A DNA stretch of 39,478 nt from Bacillota bacterium (GTDB lineage: Bacteria > Bacillota > Negativicutes > Sporomusales > Sporomusaceae), in contig JAEWGR010000063.1 in the NCBI GenBank assembly GCA_023388195.1, positions 1-39,478 of the forward strand. The letters run 5' to 3'. Positions 9,028 through 17,581 of the stretch are shown piece after piece. Position 1 is the stretch's first letter. Every line of letters begins with the position of its first letter. The position numbers and the translations under genes are program-made. Under the pieces are notes generated by a model. That model saw only the letters and a program-made list of their open reading frames with translations. It was not told the origin of the DNA and did no database searches.

Positions 9028-9068
9028 AAAAAAGGCCGCGTAGAAGCTGAAACGCCTCTAGCACGGCC
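9028..9068 (-). terminator. Intercistronic terminator between binding-protein and permease genes
   Basis: Two stacked stems on the minus strand, GGCCGTG/CGCGGCC and TAGAGGC/GCTTCTA around a GTTTCA loop, followed by six T. It lies 15 bases after the binding-protein stop codon. A partly leaky terminator here would keep the binding protein more abundant than the membrane subunits, as is common in ABC importers. Confidence 0.85.
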
Positions 9069-9083
9069 GTATAGCCTTACTGG

Positions 9084-10100
9084 TTACTTAACCTTGGTTA
9101 TAAAAGTGCCGTCGATATATTTGTTCAGATCCGGGGCCTGGGATAAAAGTTTTAGTTTAATATAAAAAGCACTGGCCCGGTTGCCCACTTCATAAATTGC
9201 CCCCGGCTTTTCCTTGGTTCCATAAAACTCCAGATTATCTTTCAGGCCGTAAAACTTAACGGTCTGGATATCGGCTGCCACCTCTTCGGGTTTCATTTTG
9301 AAGGCGGCTGCCAAAATTTTATTGGCTTCTTCCGGATTTTTACTCATAAATTCAGTGGCCTCAGCCAGGGCTGCCACGACAGCTTGTACGGTTTCAGGAT
9401 CATTTTTGGTAATATCTTCGCGGAACGCTAATACATCGGCGATCAGACCCGGGGTATCCTTCGTAGTAGCCAGCACGGTTTCACCGGCGGCCTTAGCCTT
9501 GCCTAAATGCGGTTCCCAGGTAACAGCAGCATCTACTTTGCCGGCCATGAAAGCGGAAGCAGCTTCACTGGCCTTCATATCAACGGCTTTGATATCGCTG
9601 TCTTGCAAGCCATTTTTTTCAAGCAATGTGTTTAAAAAGAAATGCGCGGCCGACCCACGATGGAAGGCAACCTCTTTACCCTTCAGATCAGCAACGGTTT
9701 CAATCCCTTTTCCTTTTTTTACAATCAGGCCGTCAGCGCCGTTGGATGCATCAAAGGCCCAGACAAATTTCATTGGCACCCCTTCACCGGCAGCAGAAAC
9801 CGACACGTCAAGAGAGGCGGCCATTGCTTGAATCTTACCGGCTACCAATGCCTGTTTGCGATCGCCGACACCTTCAATTGACTGCAATTCAACATCGACG
9901 CCCCGGTTTTTAAACATGCCTTTTTCTTTGGCCACAAACAGGGCACCATACCCGGTCCAGGGGGTATAGGCAATAATCACCGGTTTTTTCTCTGTTGCCT
10001 GTGGCGCTGCCTGCTGTGCGGGTTTATTGGCACCACAGCCGGCAGCCACCATCGCCAGCATAGCTGCGATAAGCACCAGTATCATTACTTTTCTTTGCAT
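9084..10100 (-). CDS. ABC transporter substrate-binding lipoprotein, SsuA/TauA/NMT1 type
   Basis: A 338-residue lipoprotein with a signal and lipobox AMVAAGC near residue 20, then a periplasmic-binding-protein type 2 fold (YTPWTGYGALFVAKEKGMF, GVDVELQSIEG, ADLKGKEVAFHRGSAAHFF, AAVTWEPHLGKA). The pattern fits the NMT1/SsuA-like family that binds aliphatic sulfonates, taurine, nitrate or pyrimidine precursors. ATG 10100 is chosen for its GGAGGGG at ideal distance; a longer frame upstream lacks one. It heads an importer operon with permease, ATPase and an aminotransferase. I saw no riboswitch upstream that would reveal the ligand. Confidence 0.92.
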   Translation of the reverse strand: MQRKVMILVLIAAMLAMVAAGCGANKPAQQAAPQATEKKPVIIAYTPWTGYGALFVAKEKGMFKNRGVDVELQSIEGVGDRKQALVAGKIQAMAASLDVSVSAAGEGVPMKFVWAFDASNGADGLIVKKGKGIETVADLKGKEVAFHRGSAAHFFLNTLLEKNGLQDSDIKAVDMKASEAASAFMAGKVDAAVTWEPHLGKAKAAGETVLATTKDTPGLIADVLAFREDITKNDPETVQAVVAALAEATEFMSKNPEEANKILAAAFKMKPEEVAADIQTVKFYGLKDNLEFYGTKEKPGAIYEVGNRASAFYIKLKLLSQAPDLNKYIDGTFITKVK

Positions 10101-10227
10101 AAAAATCCCCTCCAACATAATATTTATAAACAATAGTTTTGAGTATTTCGCCACTTTTTCTTATATTTCCTGCATAGTAAGTATATTGTTTTTGTATTTA
10201 TTTACAGTATTTTTATGCATCTTGTCT

Positions 10228-11526
10228 TTAACGACTGGACGTTTTGCAAGGAACTACATTCCCCCCATGAGGCATAATACTAATGCGAAACTCCTGACAG
10301 CCAAGCTTGACAGCCGCCAGCTGCAAAGCTGCCTCCAGGGAAACAGCAAACAACATGCCTGCCTTTTCCAGGAAAGCCTGGTTCTCCGGCCGCGAAACGA
10401 TGATAACCGGCGTCGCGGCGGCAATAAAGCCCAGCTTTAAGGCCACAAAGCCGGGTACTGTAAATGCCTCGCGCAAAGCCGCCTCGCGGTCATACAATGT
10501 GGGATAGTCAAACCACTGACTGAAATCGGGCGGTTCACTGATCTCTCGGCATTCCATAACCACGATAAGAATTCCGCCGGTCCGGACAGCAAGACAAGCA
10601 TTCTCAATGGCTTTTGAGGCCTGGTAAAAATTGATGTCTTTAGGATAACCACCAGCTGAAGCAATCACAACATCAGCCGGTGCCGACACCGGAACACCGG
10701 CGACCGCTGCTGCCTGGCGGCAGCCTGACAGCCAGGCTTCATACCAGTGACCGGCGACAAAACCGGCAAAGTCACCCGCAGCGGTAAATATGGCATTGAG
10801 GAGAAAGTCGGGCTTAACCATGGCCGCTATATCGAGCATATCAAGGTGCATCTCGTTTGTCGCAAGATTCCCCTGACAGCATTCCGGGTTTGGTCCGTGT
10901 CCCTGATCAGGGCTTAAACAAAGACGGTGATTGGCCTGAATTGTTTCATACCCGGCAACACCAGGAAGGATTGCTTTGCGTCCGCCGCCAAAACCGGCCA
11001 TTGAGTGATAGGTAATGCCACCGGTCAGAATAAGTTTTCCGGCATTGAGGACATGGCGGTTAATATACACCGGTGTTCCCCGGCGGGTACAGCCGCAAAA
11101 ATCAAAATCATCCTTTTCTACTGCACTGCTTTGGACAATATGTATCCGGCCAACCACCCCCTGACCATAAGTCAGCTTATTGTCCTCCCAGGTATGCCGC
11201 CGGTGAGCCCCCAGCGCAGTCACCAGTGTTATATTGCTGTCCACAACACCGGCGTGATTAAGCTCGTCCAGCAAAGCAGGCAGGAACAGGTCATGTCTGA
11301 CCCACTGCCTGGTAATATCAGAAGCAACAATTACGATTTTTTCACCAGGCTGAACCACCGCCCGCAATGGCGGTGACGCAATGGGATTATTCAGAACTTC
11401 ACGGACAGCCTGAGACACATCACTGACAGGTACGGTCTCAGGTCCTTCAATAAACTCGACCAGTTGTTTCTGCGGAAGGCAAATCGATAGCTCCTGCAGC
11501 CCGAAAGCTAATGAAATCTGTATCAC
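10228..11526 (-). CDS. larA: LarA-family nickel-pincer 2-hydroxyacid racemase
   Basis: Racemises lactate or another 2-hydroxyacid with a nickel-pincer nucleotide (NPN) cofactor. Counting from the GTG start at 11526 (behind GGAAGGAG), the 432-residue protein keeps the residues I recall for Lactobacillus plantarum LarA: Asp70 and Arg73 in DITRQ, His108 in ALGAHRR, His174 in TYHSMAGFGGGRK, the cofactor-carrying Lys184 in the same segment, His200 in QANH, and a Lys near 296 in GGYPKDINFYQ. An in-frame ATG at 11556 has no ribosome binding site. No larB, larC or larE lies in this window, so cofactor synthesis must be encoded elsewhere. A Ni/Co importer is 6 kb away. Its exact substrate is unknown, because the LarA family includes several non-lactate racemases. 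Confidence 0.87.
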   Translation of the reverse strand: MIQISLAFGLQELSICLPQKQLVEFIEGPETVPVSDVSQAVREVLNNPIASPPLRAVVQPGEKIVIVASDITRQWVRHDLFLPALLDELNHAGVVDSNITLVTALGAHRRHTWEDNKLTYGQGVVGRIHIVQSSAVEKDDFDFCGCTRRGTPVYINRHVLNAGKLILTGGITYHSMAGFGGGRKAILPGVAGYETIQANHRLCLSPDQGHGPNPECCQGNLATNEMHLDMLDIAAMVKPDFLLNAIFTAAGDFAGFVAGHWYEAWLSGCRQAAAVAGVPVSAPADVVIASAGGYPKDINFYQASKAIENACLAVRTGGILIVVMECREISEPPDFSQWFDYPTLYDREAALREAFTVPGFVALKLGFIAAATPVIIVSRPENQAFLEKAGMLFAVSLEAALQLAAVKLGCQEFRISIMPHGGNVVPCKTSSR

Positions 11527-11612
11527 ATCTATAACTCCTTCCTGCTGGATATCCATATAATTTCAATTCTACTGTTTTTTCTTTTATCCTTTTTTTCGCT
11601 AAAGTAAAAAAC

Positions 11613-11643
11613 AAAAAAATATGGACTGCCTCAGGCAGTCCAT
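11613..11643 (-). terminator. Rho-independent terminator after the symporter gene
   Basis: A 10-bp stem ATGGACTGCC / GGCAGTCCAT with a 3-base loop, followed on the minus strand by seven T and then GTTTTTT. It separates the symporter from larA. Confidence 0.92.
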
Positions 11644-11672
11644 AAAAAGGTGATTGTTAGTTGTAATAATAA

Positions 11673-12935
11673 TTAGTCTTCGTAACTTTGGGCATAGGCC
11701 ACTTGGAGTACATCGTCAGGAAGCTCTTTTTCCCAACGGGCAACAACTACGGCAGCAACACAGTTACCAATCAGGTTACAGGCGGTACGGGCCATATCCA
11801 GAATACGGTCAACACCAAGAATGATGCCAATGCCTTCAACAGGCAGACCGAAAGCGGCGGCTGTACCGGCGATAACGATCAGTGAGGCGCCAGGTACTGC
11901 AGCAATCCCTTTAGTGGACAACATCAGGGTGAGAACCATAAGAATTTGTTGCGATATATCGAACGGCACACCGTATACCTGGGCAATAAACACTACAGCC
12001 AAAGCGCTGTACAGGGTCGAGCCGTCAAGGTTAAAGGTATAGCCGGTCGGCAATACGAAGGTAATAATATGTTTGGGCACACCAAATTTCTCAAGCTTTT
12101 CCATAGCAATTGGCAACGCGGCTTCACTGGAGGCTGTTGAGAAGGCAATGAGGATCGGTTCTTTCAACGCCCGGAGCAAGTGGAAGAAGTTCACGCGGAT
12201 AATAAACGAGGCACTGAACAATACCAGGAATACGAAAGCAATCAAGGCAAAATAGAGGGAACCGATCAGCTTAGCCAACGGAATCAGCATTCCCAGACCA
12301 AATTTACCGACAGTAAAAGCAATCAGGGCGAATACACCGATCGGAGCAAGCTTCATTACATACCAGGTAAACTTGAACATAATTTCGGCAACGCTAATGC
12401 ACATATCGACTACCGGTTTGCCTTTGGCTCCCATAGCAGCGGCGGCAACACCAAAGAAGGTAGAAAACAGGATGATTTGGAGCATATCACCACGGGCCAT
12501 AGCATCAACTATATTAGTAGGTACAATATTAACAAGCATTTGTGTCATGTCAATCGTCTTTTTGGCAGCAGCAGCGGCTGCGCTGGCATCTCCGCCGACA
12601 ACATTAACGCCAACACCGGGTTGGAAGACATTAACGACAACAAGTCCGACAATCAGGGCCAGGGTTGTAGCAATCTCAAACCACAAAATAGCTTTAGCAC
12701 CCAGACGGCCTAATTTCTTGAAATCGCCGGTGCCGGCAATGCCCATTACCAATGAGCTGAATACCAGCGGCACAACGATCATTTTGATCATACGGATAAA
12801 CATATCCCCAACCGGCTTAAGCTCTACAGCATATTTAGGGAAGGCATAGCCAAAAATCACACCAAGGATAAGACCGATAAAAATCTGAGTTGTCAGGCCC
12901 ATGCCTTTTTTGGGGGCAGCTTGAGGGTGAGACAT
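11673..12935 (-). CDS. Dicarboxylate/amino acid:cation symporter (DAACS family)
   Basis: A 420-residue sodium- or proton-coupled carrier of the GltP/DctA family for glutamate, aspartate or C4-dicarboxylates. Eight hydrophobic segments and two re-entrant loops are expected. The first re-entrant loop shows TASSEAALP, and the segment TGYTFNLDGSTLY matches the conserved NMDGT-type substrate/cation motif (here NLDGS). ATG 12935 follows ACAGGAGG. It carries its own promoter (13016-13044) and terminator, and lies just downstream of a GlnK/GlnL-like two-component pair, which makes it the likely target of that pair. Whether it moves glutamate or dicarboxylates cannot be decided from sequence alone. 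Confidence 0.93.
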   Translation of the reverse strand: MSHPQAAPKKGMGLTTQIFIGLILGVIFGYAFPKYAVELKPVGDMFIRMIKMIVVPLVFSSLVMGIAGTGDFKKLGRLGAKAILWFEIATTLALIVGLVVVNVFQPGVGVNVVGGDASAAAAAAKKTIDMTQMLVNIVPTNIVDAMARGDMLQIILFSTFFGVAAAAMGAKGKPVVDMCISVAEIMFKFTWYVMKLAPIGVFALIAFTVGKFGLGMLIPLAKLIGSLYFALIAFVFLVLFSASFIIRVNFFHLLRALKEPILIAFSTASSEAALPIAMEKLEKFGVPKHIITFVLPTGYTFNLDGSTLYSALAVVFIAQVYGVPFDISQQILMVLTLMLSTKGIAAVPGASLIVIAGTAAAFGLPVEGIGIILGVDRILDMARTACNLIGNCVAAVVVARWEKELPDDVLQVAYAQSYED

Positions 12936-13015
12936 ATAATTACCTCCTGTTTCATTCTATGTTTTGATGATCTGTCAGAATTTAATGTAAATGACTCTCT
13001 ATAAAAAACTACAAA

Positions 13016-13044
13016 AACATACACAAAGTTTCATTTACGGTCAA
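13016..13044 (-). promoter_or_regulatory. Promoter for the symporter gene
   Basis: TTGACC (13039-13044), a 17-base spacer and TATGTT (13016-13021). The roughly 75-base leader between it and the symporter start could hold the site of the adjacent response regulator. Confidence 0.55.
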
Positions 13045-13060
13045 TAAGTATACATAATAC

Positions 13061-13085
13061 AATGACCCCGCAAAGCGGGGTCATT
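13061..13085 (-). terminator. Hairpin terminator of the response-regulator gene
   Basis: A 10-bp stem AATGACCCCG / CGGGGTCATT with a 5-base loop. The regulator's TGA stop lies inside the first arm. The tail after it (GTATTATG) is poor in T, so termination may be partial or helped by other factors. Confidence 0.6.
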
Positions 13086-13941
13086 CGTTCGCCAGAAACA
13101 GGAGGCCTTCGAGAAATTTTTTGATATTAATTTTACCATGATAGGTGCCTTTGCCTTGAATAAACGCCATTTCCTGCCTGATTTCTTTAAAATCAAACAA
13201 GGCGCCGCTGTACACTTCAAATTTATCGTTGTGATAGTCTTCAATCCCCATATTGGCAACATTCTGCATCGCTTTGGCAATCGCCCGTCGAACCCGCTGC
13301 TCAATTGTCTTAACATCCTGGCCAATCGCCTGCGACAGCTCGTTATAGAGCTCATGCAGCTGGTAGGCCTGATGTGCGCCGCCGGTCAGGCGGGATTCTA
13401 TCAGTTGGATTAGTTGTTGAATATTTTTGGCGCCAGCCTCACCAATAATGCCGAGTTCAGAAAACATTCTGTTAATCCGGTTCTTTTTTGTAATATCCTC
13501 AGCCTCAGCCGGCCGTGATGCCGGATTACCATACTTGGCAGTTGTTTGGGAAATTAACGACATCACAGCCCTTAGCCGCCTGCTTTCTTCAACCCGGCGG
13601 ATGACGGAGACAATCTCCAGAACATTAATCGGTTTGTGGATATAAAAATCAATACCCGTTTGATAGGCTTTCGTAATCATAGGCTGGCTGGTGCTCTCCG
13701 ATACCATGATAAAAGAGGTATCCAGGCTGCTTTCCCGCATTTTCCGGATCAGTTCCACCCCGTCCTGGCCTGGTAAAAGCATATCAACCAAAGCAACATC
13801 CGGTGCATATTCAATGATGAATGCCTCGGCTTTTAGACCGTCGCCACACTCGGCGACAACTGTCCCCAACTGATATTTATTGATGATATTGCTGATAATC
13901 TTCCGGACGCTGACATCATCTTCAATTATAATAAACCGCAT
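13081..13941 (-). CDS. Response regulator with YcbB (GlnL-type) DNA-binding domain
   Basis: A 286-residue regulator. The receiver domain (1-120) has the acidic pair Glu7-Asp8-Asp9, phospho-acceptor Asp53 in LVDMLLPG and Lys103 in YIHKPI. The C-terminal half (about 160-285; ELGIIGEAGAKNIQQLIQLI, QRVRRAIAKAMQNVANMGIEDY) matches the YcbB domain of Bacillus GlnL, which controls glutamine use together with GlnK. The gene is 26 bases after the sensor kinase. Its position just upstream of a glutamate/dicarboxylate symporter supports a role in sensing or importing such acids. Confidence 0.88.
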   Translation of the reverse strand: MRFIIIEDDVSVRKIISNIINKYQLGTVVAECGDGLKAEAFIIEYAPDVALVDMLLPGQDGVELIRKMRESSLDTSFIMVSESTSQPMITKAYQTGIDFYIHKPINVLEIVSVIRRVEESRRLRAVMSLISQTTAKYGNPASRPAEAEDITKKNRINRMFSELGIIGEAGAKNIQQLIQLIESRLTGGAHQAYQLHELYNELSQAIGQDVKTIEQRVRRAIAKAMQNVANMGIEDYHNDKFEVYSGALFDFKEIRQEMAFIQGKGTYHGKINIKKFLEGLLFLANE

Positions 13942-13967
13942 GGTTACCCTTACACTCCTTCATCGTG

Positions 13968-15236
13968 CTACTTGCTCTCCCTTGTTACTGCCAGTTTAGC
14001 CAGCGGCAAAGCAACGGTAAATACTGTTTTCCCTGGTACCGATATAAATGAAATCTCACCGCCCAAAAGTTCTGCCAGGTTCTTGACATGAATTAAACCC
14101 AAACCGGTTGACATTTGCCCGGTAACCTCGGAAAACTTTGTCGAATACCCTGGTGCGAAGATAAGTTCCCGGTCTTCAGAACGAATGCCCGGGCCATTGT
14201 CAGCGACGGTAAGCACCAGTCTGCCACCGCTGCAAAGCCCGGTTACAGCAATGACGCCTGCAGACTGGGCGGCTTCAACTGCATTGGTAATAAGGTTATC
14301 CAGGATAGAAACAATCGTATAATATTGGTCGGTAACAAGCTGGCCATCATAGTCAAAGGTGATTGTGACCGGCTTGTCCAAACTGCTGATATAACGTCTG
14401 GTATTCTGCTCAACAATTTGAAAAAACTCGTCTAAGGGCAGACCTTCCTCCGTAACCGCCACGTCAAGAATTTCTTCTATCCCGCGGGTTACGCGGTAGT
14501 AATCCTTTTTTACCTCATGGATGTCGCGGGCAATGGCCAGGGCCCGGGCGGTAGGCGAATCAGTCCGGGCCAGTTCACCCGGGTTGGCCGCATTGAGGGT
14601 TTGATACAGCGTATAGCCTTTTTCCATAACCAGCTCAATATCGCCTGAAGATTTTTTAAGATAAAACAACTCTGCTTTGAGCCTGGCAATAATCAGGATG
14701 AGTTCCGCATAGCGGGCCGCATGATCTTCAGCCAGTACAAAGTCCCGGTAACGCTTCAGTGAATAATAGCCGGCCACTGCCAGTATCGCCCGCCCAACCC
14801 CCATGGATACGACACTTGTCAATACAGTCTCCAGACTGCGGCTGGTCAATTCCCAGCGAATAATCAATTCAACACAGTTGCTGGCAATATCACAGATGCT
14901 CAGTAATAAAACAAGGGCCGGCACATTGCCGGTGTAATCCCGTACTCTGAGCGCTTTAAACAATAGACCATAGGTGAGATAATAGCAGAAAGATGGCAGA
15001 TTGTGAAGTGTGGCGCTCAGCAGTGTTTCATTAACAAAAGGATATTTTATAGCTGTACGGAATAAAAGAATAAGGCCGCCCGAGGCTGCCGCCACCCGTA
15101 CAATGGGTAACCGTTCAAAATAAAGGAGCAGTGTGGCAAGTACGGCCACACTGAGTGTAAAACGGAAATAACCGTCAAAGGGGTAGGTAAACACCAGACC
15201 CGTAATACTCACCAGCAGGATGATATGGGGGATCAT
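13968..15236 (-). CDS. Membrane sensor histidine kinase (GlnK-like, SpoOB_a/HATPase)
   Basis: A 422-residue kinase with about six hydrophobic segments in the first 160 residues, a coiled linker, and a catalytic core: phospho-acceptor His240 in ARDIHEVKKDYY, N box DNLITNAVEAAQ (313-324), G1 DNGPG (346-350), F box IFAPGYSTK and G2 GLGLIHVKNLAELLGG. It has no extracytoplasmic ligand domain, so it may sense within the membrane or from the cytoplasm. Its ATG overlaps the stop of the Nudix gene by four bases (ATGA). It pairs with the YcbB-type regulator directly downstream. Confidence 0.88.
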   Translation of the reverse strand: MIPHIILLVSITGLVFTYPFDGYFRFTLSVAVLATLLLYFERLPIVRVAAASGGLILLFRTAIKYPFVNETLLSATLHNLPSFCYYLTYGLLFKALRVRDYTGNVPALVLLLSICDIASNCVELIIRWELTSRSLETVLTSVVSMGVGRAILAVAGYYSLKRYRDFVLAEDHAARYAELILIIARLKAELFYLKKSSGDIELVMEKGYTLYQTLNAANPGELARTDSPTARALAIARDIHEVKKDYYRVTRGIEEILDVAVTEEGLPLDEFFQIVEQNTRRYISSLDKPVTITFDYDGQLVTDQYYTIVSILDNLITNAVEAAQSAGVIAVTGLCSGGRLVLTVADNGPGIRSEDRELIFAPGYSTKFSEVTGQMSTGLGLIHVKNLAELLGGEISFISVPGKTVFTVALPLAKLAVTRESK

Positions 15237-15889
15237 ACGGTCATAACCCCGTCGTTGTGATTACGGAGAGTATTCAGGAAACTCTCGAGAACACCGGCTG
15301 TCAGGCCCCAGATAACATAGTTTTGATATTGATAAAACAACACCTGGTATTTATATCGCCGCCGGTACCCCTGAGGATAATCAGGCGGCAAGAGGTCAAA
15401 GGGAAAATCGGCCATGGGTTTGGTTGCCATCTCCATCGACGCCACCCGCGGCTTGGCATTAAGTAAAAATTCCAAGGGAACTGTAAATACCTCGGCTACT
15501 TCATCGGTATTAGGTGCAAGCGGTAACCCGGCCGCCAAATGAATGACGAACGGATAGATCATTACCCCAATAGGATTTACCATAATATCGAGCGATCCCA
15601 GCACCTCTATCGCTTCCGGCTGCACATAAAGCTCCTCCATTGTTTCTCTGACGGCCGCAGCTAACGGGCTGCTGTCAGAGGCCTCGATCCTCCCGCCGGG
15701 AAAACAGATCTCGCCAGGCTGCCACTGCAGGTTGCCTGACCGTACCTCAAACAAAACAGAAGGGTGGCCGTCAACATCAACCAGCGGCACAGTAACAGCA
15801 GCCTGCAGGTAGTTATCAGCGTTGGCAATCTTTACTGGATGGCTGCGCAACAGGGCAGCCACTTTACTTCTTATTTGTTTTGTATCCAT
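15233..15889 (-). CDS. Nudix hydrolase, CoA-pyrophosphatase type
   Basis: A 218-residue Nudix protein. The upstream family motif FEVRSGNLQWQPGEICFPGG and the Nudix box GGRIEASDS followed by AVRETMEELYV match the CoA pyrophosphatase (NudL/PCD1-like) subgroup, which hydrolyses CoA or its derivatives to phosphopantetheine and 3',5'-ADP. ATG 15889 is preferred, with AGGTGG five bases upstream; a GTG three codons earlier overlaps that site. It starts 9 bases after apbE and overlaps the kinase start, so apbE, this gene, kinase and regulator appear to form one transcript. Confidence 0.87.
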   Translation of the reverse strand: MDTKQIRSKVAALLRSHPVKIANADNYLQAAVTVPLVDVDGHPSVLFEVRSGNLQWQPGEICFPGGRIEASDSSPLAAAVRETMEELYVQPEAIEVLGSLDIMVNPIGVMIYPFVIHLAAGLPLAPNTDEVAEVFTVPLEFLLNAKPRVASMEMATKPMADFPFDLLPPDYPQGYRRRYKYQVLFYQYQNYVIWGLTAGVLESFLNTLRNHNDGVMTV

Positions 15890-15898
15890 AATATCCAC

Positions 15899-16912
15899 CT
15901 AAAACTCTATTTTTCCCGTCAAACCGGGTGTTATAACTTTCTGACCGTCATTAGTAATGAAAATGGCTTCGGTATCCGGAAATTGCCGCAATAATTGCTG
16001 ACCTTTTTCAACCCCGAGCACAAACAGGGCTGTGCTTAACACATCGGCATCACGCTCAGCCTTGGAGATAACCGTGACACTGATCACCTGCCCGGGCTGA
16101 CTTCCAGTACGGGGATCGATAATATGAGCATATCGCACATTATCTTTAATGAAAAAACGCTGATAATCGCCAGACGTTTCCAGGGAGTCCCATTCCGTCA
16201 GCGCCACTTTGGCGGCTAATCCTTCCATATTCCGGGGATCCTGTACACCAACCCGCCAGGCTTGCCCGTCAGGCCTGGTGCCGACAACCCGCACTTCGCC
16301 GCCGGCATTGATCAGTGCCGACTTTATCCCTTTGGCTTTAAGAATCTCAATCGCCTTACGGTTTGCATAGCTTTTGGCAACTGCCCCCAAATCAATCCGC
16401 ATACCGGCTTGAGGTAAAAAAACAGTATTCTCCTGGTCATTAAGCTCCAGCAAACGATAATTTACCAATGGCAGCACCGACTTAATTTCGGCCTGACTTG
16501 GTACATACTCACCTTTATGCCCCACACCCCAAAGTTCTGTCAGTGCCCCTACGGTTACATCCAGCGCACCCTCAGATTTTTCTGAGCGATCCCGGGCCAG
16601 TTTGAGCATGGCAATAATGTCCGGATCAACCTGGACTTTATGTTTTCCTGCGGCCTGATTAATCTTAGCAACCTGGCTATTATCATCAAAGCGATTGGTT
16701 AGTTCATTAATGCGCGCAAACTCGTCAAACGCAGCTTTAACGGCAGTTTCGTTCCCCTGACCATAGGCTGTTATATCGATAACGGTATCCATAAGAAATT
16801 GTGTTTCTTTATAGGCTTTAGGTGCAATTAGCGCATCTGTTCCACATCCGGCGCTAAATATGAGCAAGACAATCAAACAGACACTTACCAGCATGGAACG
16901 TAAACCCTTCAT
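15899..16912 (-). CDS. apbE: FAD:protein FMN transferase lipoprotein
   Basis: ApbE attaches FMN covalently to threonine of flavoproteins such as NqrB/RnfD-type subunits outside the membrane. The 337-residue protein has a signal with lipobox FSAGC near residue 20, then the ApbE fold: QFLMDTVIDITAYG, NRFDDNSQVAKIN, MRIDLGAVAKSYAN, ALINAGGEVRVVG, YAHIIDPRTG and the metal-binding RDADVLSTALFVLG. The ATG lies 11 bases after a GGGGGC. First gene of the run with the Nudix hydrolase and the two-component pair. Its flavoprotein client is not in the window. Confidence 0.95.
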   Translation of the reverse strand: MKGLRSMLVSVCLIVLLIFSAGCGTDALIAPKAYKETQFLMDTVIDITAYGQGNETAVKAAFDEFARINELTNRFDDNSQVAKINQAAGKHKVQVDPDIIAMLKLARDRSEKSEGALDVTVGALTELWGVGHKGEYVPSQAEIKSVLPLVNYRLLELNDQENTVFLPQAGMRIDLGAVAKSYANRKAIEILKAKGIKSALINAGGEVRVVGTRPDGQAWRVGVQDPRNMEGLAAKVALTEWDSLETSGDYQRFFIKDNVRYAHIIDPRTGSQPGQVISVTVISKAERDADVLSTALFVLGVEKGQQLLRQFPDTEAIFITNDGQKVITPGLTGKIEF

Positions 16913-17043
16913 TAGTAACAGCCCCCGGATACATATTATTCTAAAGTACCTCCATAATATTCGGTTCTAATAACTAAAAACCTGCAAAATCAAATTTTTA
17001 TATAATTCTGCCAATTTAAAAATCATTTAGGCTGTATAATGCA

Positions 17044-17081
17044 TAAACAGCCACTCTTGTACTGGTCTGAGTGGCTGTTTA
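17044..17081 (-). terminator. Hairpin downstream of the STAS gene
   Basis: A 13-bp inverted repeat TAAACAGCCACTC / GAGTGGCTGTTTA with a 12-base loop, starting 11 bases after the STAS stop codon. The T-rich end of the stem serves as a weak tail. Confidence 0.7.
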
Positions 17082-17091
17082 TTGTTTGCAG

Positions 17092-17394
17092 CTAAAGAAT
17101 CTCAAACACCTTATTCAGACGGGTCAGCTCAAATAATTCCTTAACAATGCCCTTAATGCCTTTAATGGCCACGCCGCCACCGTTTTGCACAGCCCGTTTC
17201 TGTACCGCAACCAGAACGCCTAAACCTGAACTGTCGATATAATCGACATTCTGCATGGTAATAACAAACCGTCTAAACCCCTGATCAATATATTCAATCA
17301 GTTTTCCTCTGATAGCTGTGGCTTCTTCCACGTAAATACTGCCGGTAAGCGTGACATGTACTTCGTTGTCTACCACCGAGAATTCCTGAAACAC
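17092..17394 (-). CDS. STAS-domain anti-sigma factor antagonist
   Basis: A 100-residue stand-alone STAS protein of the SpoIIAA/RsbV type, which releases a sigma factor by binding its anti-sigma kinase. The conserved phosphorylatable serine is in YIDSSGLGVLV near residue 50. The GTG at 17394 is the likely start, 7 bases after GAGAGGAGG; the longer open frame to 17421 would begin upstream of this site. It stands alone, with its own extended -10 promoter and hairpin. No kinase or sigma partner is next to it. Confidence 0.88.
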   Translation of the reverse strand: MFQEFSVVDNEVHVTLTGSIYVEEATAIRGKLIEYIDQGFRRFVITMQNVDYIDSSGLGVLVAVQKRAVQNGGGVAIKGIKGIVKELFELTRLNKVFEIL

Positions 17395-17441
17395 ACGTAT
17401 CCCTCCTCTCACGAAAATCACACTCGCTTTCGCTATTTATT

Positions 17442-17450
17442 ATTATAGCA
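17442..17450 (-). promoter_or_regulatory. Extended -10 promoter for the STAS gene
   Basis: TGCTATAAT on the minus strand, an exact extended -10 element, about 45 bases upstream of the GTG start. The -35 region is poor (TTATCA at 20 bases spacing), as usual for extended -10 promoters. Confidence 0.6.
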
Positions 17451-17581
17451 CTGATTTGCTGATTCGTTGATAAATTAGCCCACCTATAAATAAAAAATTA
17501 ATTTAAGCTATCATAAAATTAGCAGGAATCAGTGAGTCGATAACGAATAATTCACATTGATGAAAATATTCACAAAATAGT

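Noticed and set aside
9084..10227. Thiamine-precursor (ThiY-like) importer with a TPP riboswitch
   Set aside because: The NMT1-type binding protein and the MTH1187-family gene suggested it, but the 127 bases upstream of the binding-protein gene show no TPP riboswitch motif, and the other members of that pathway are absent.
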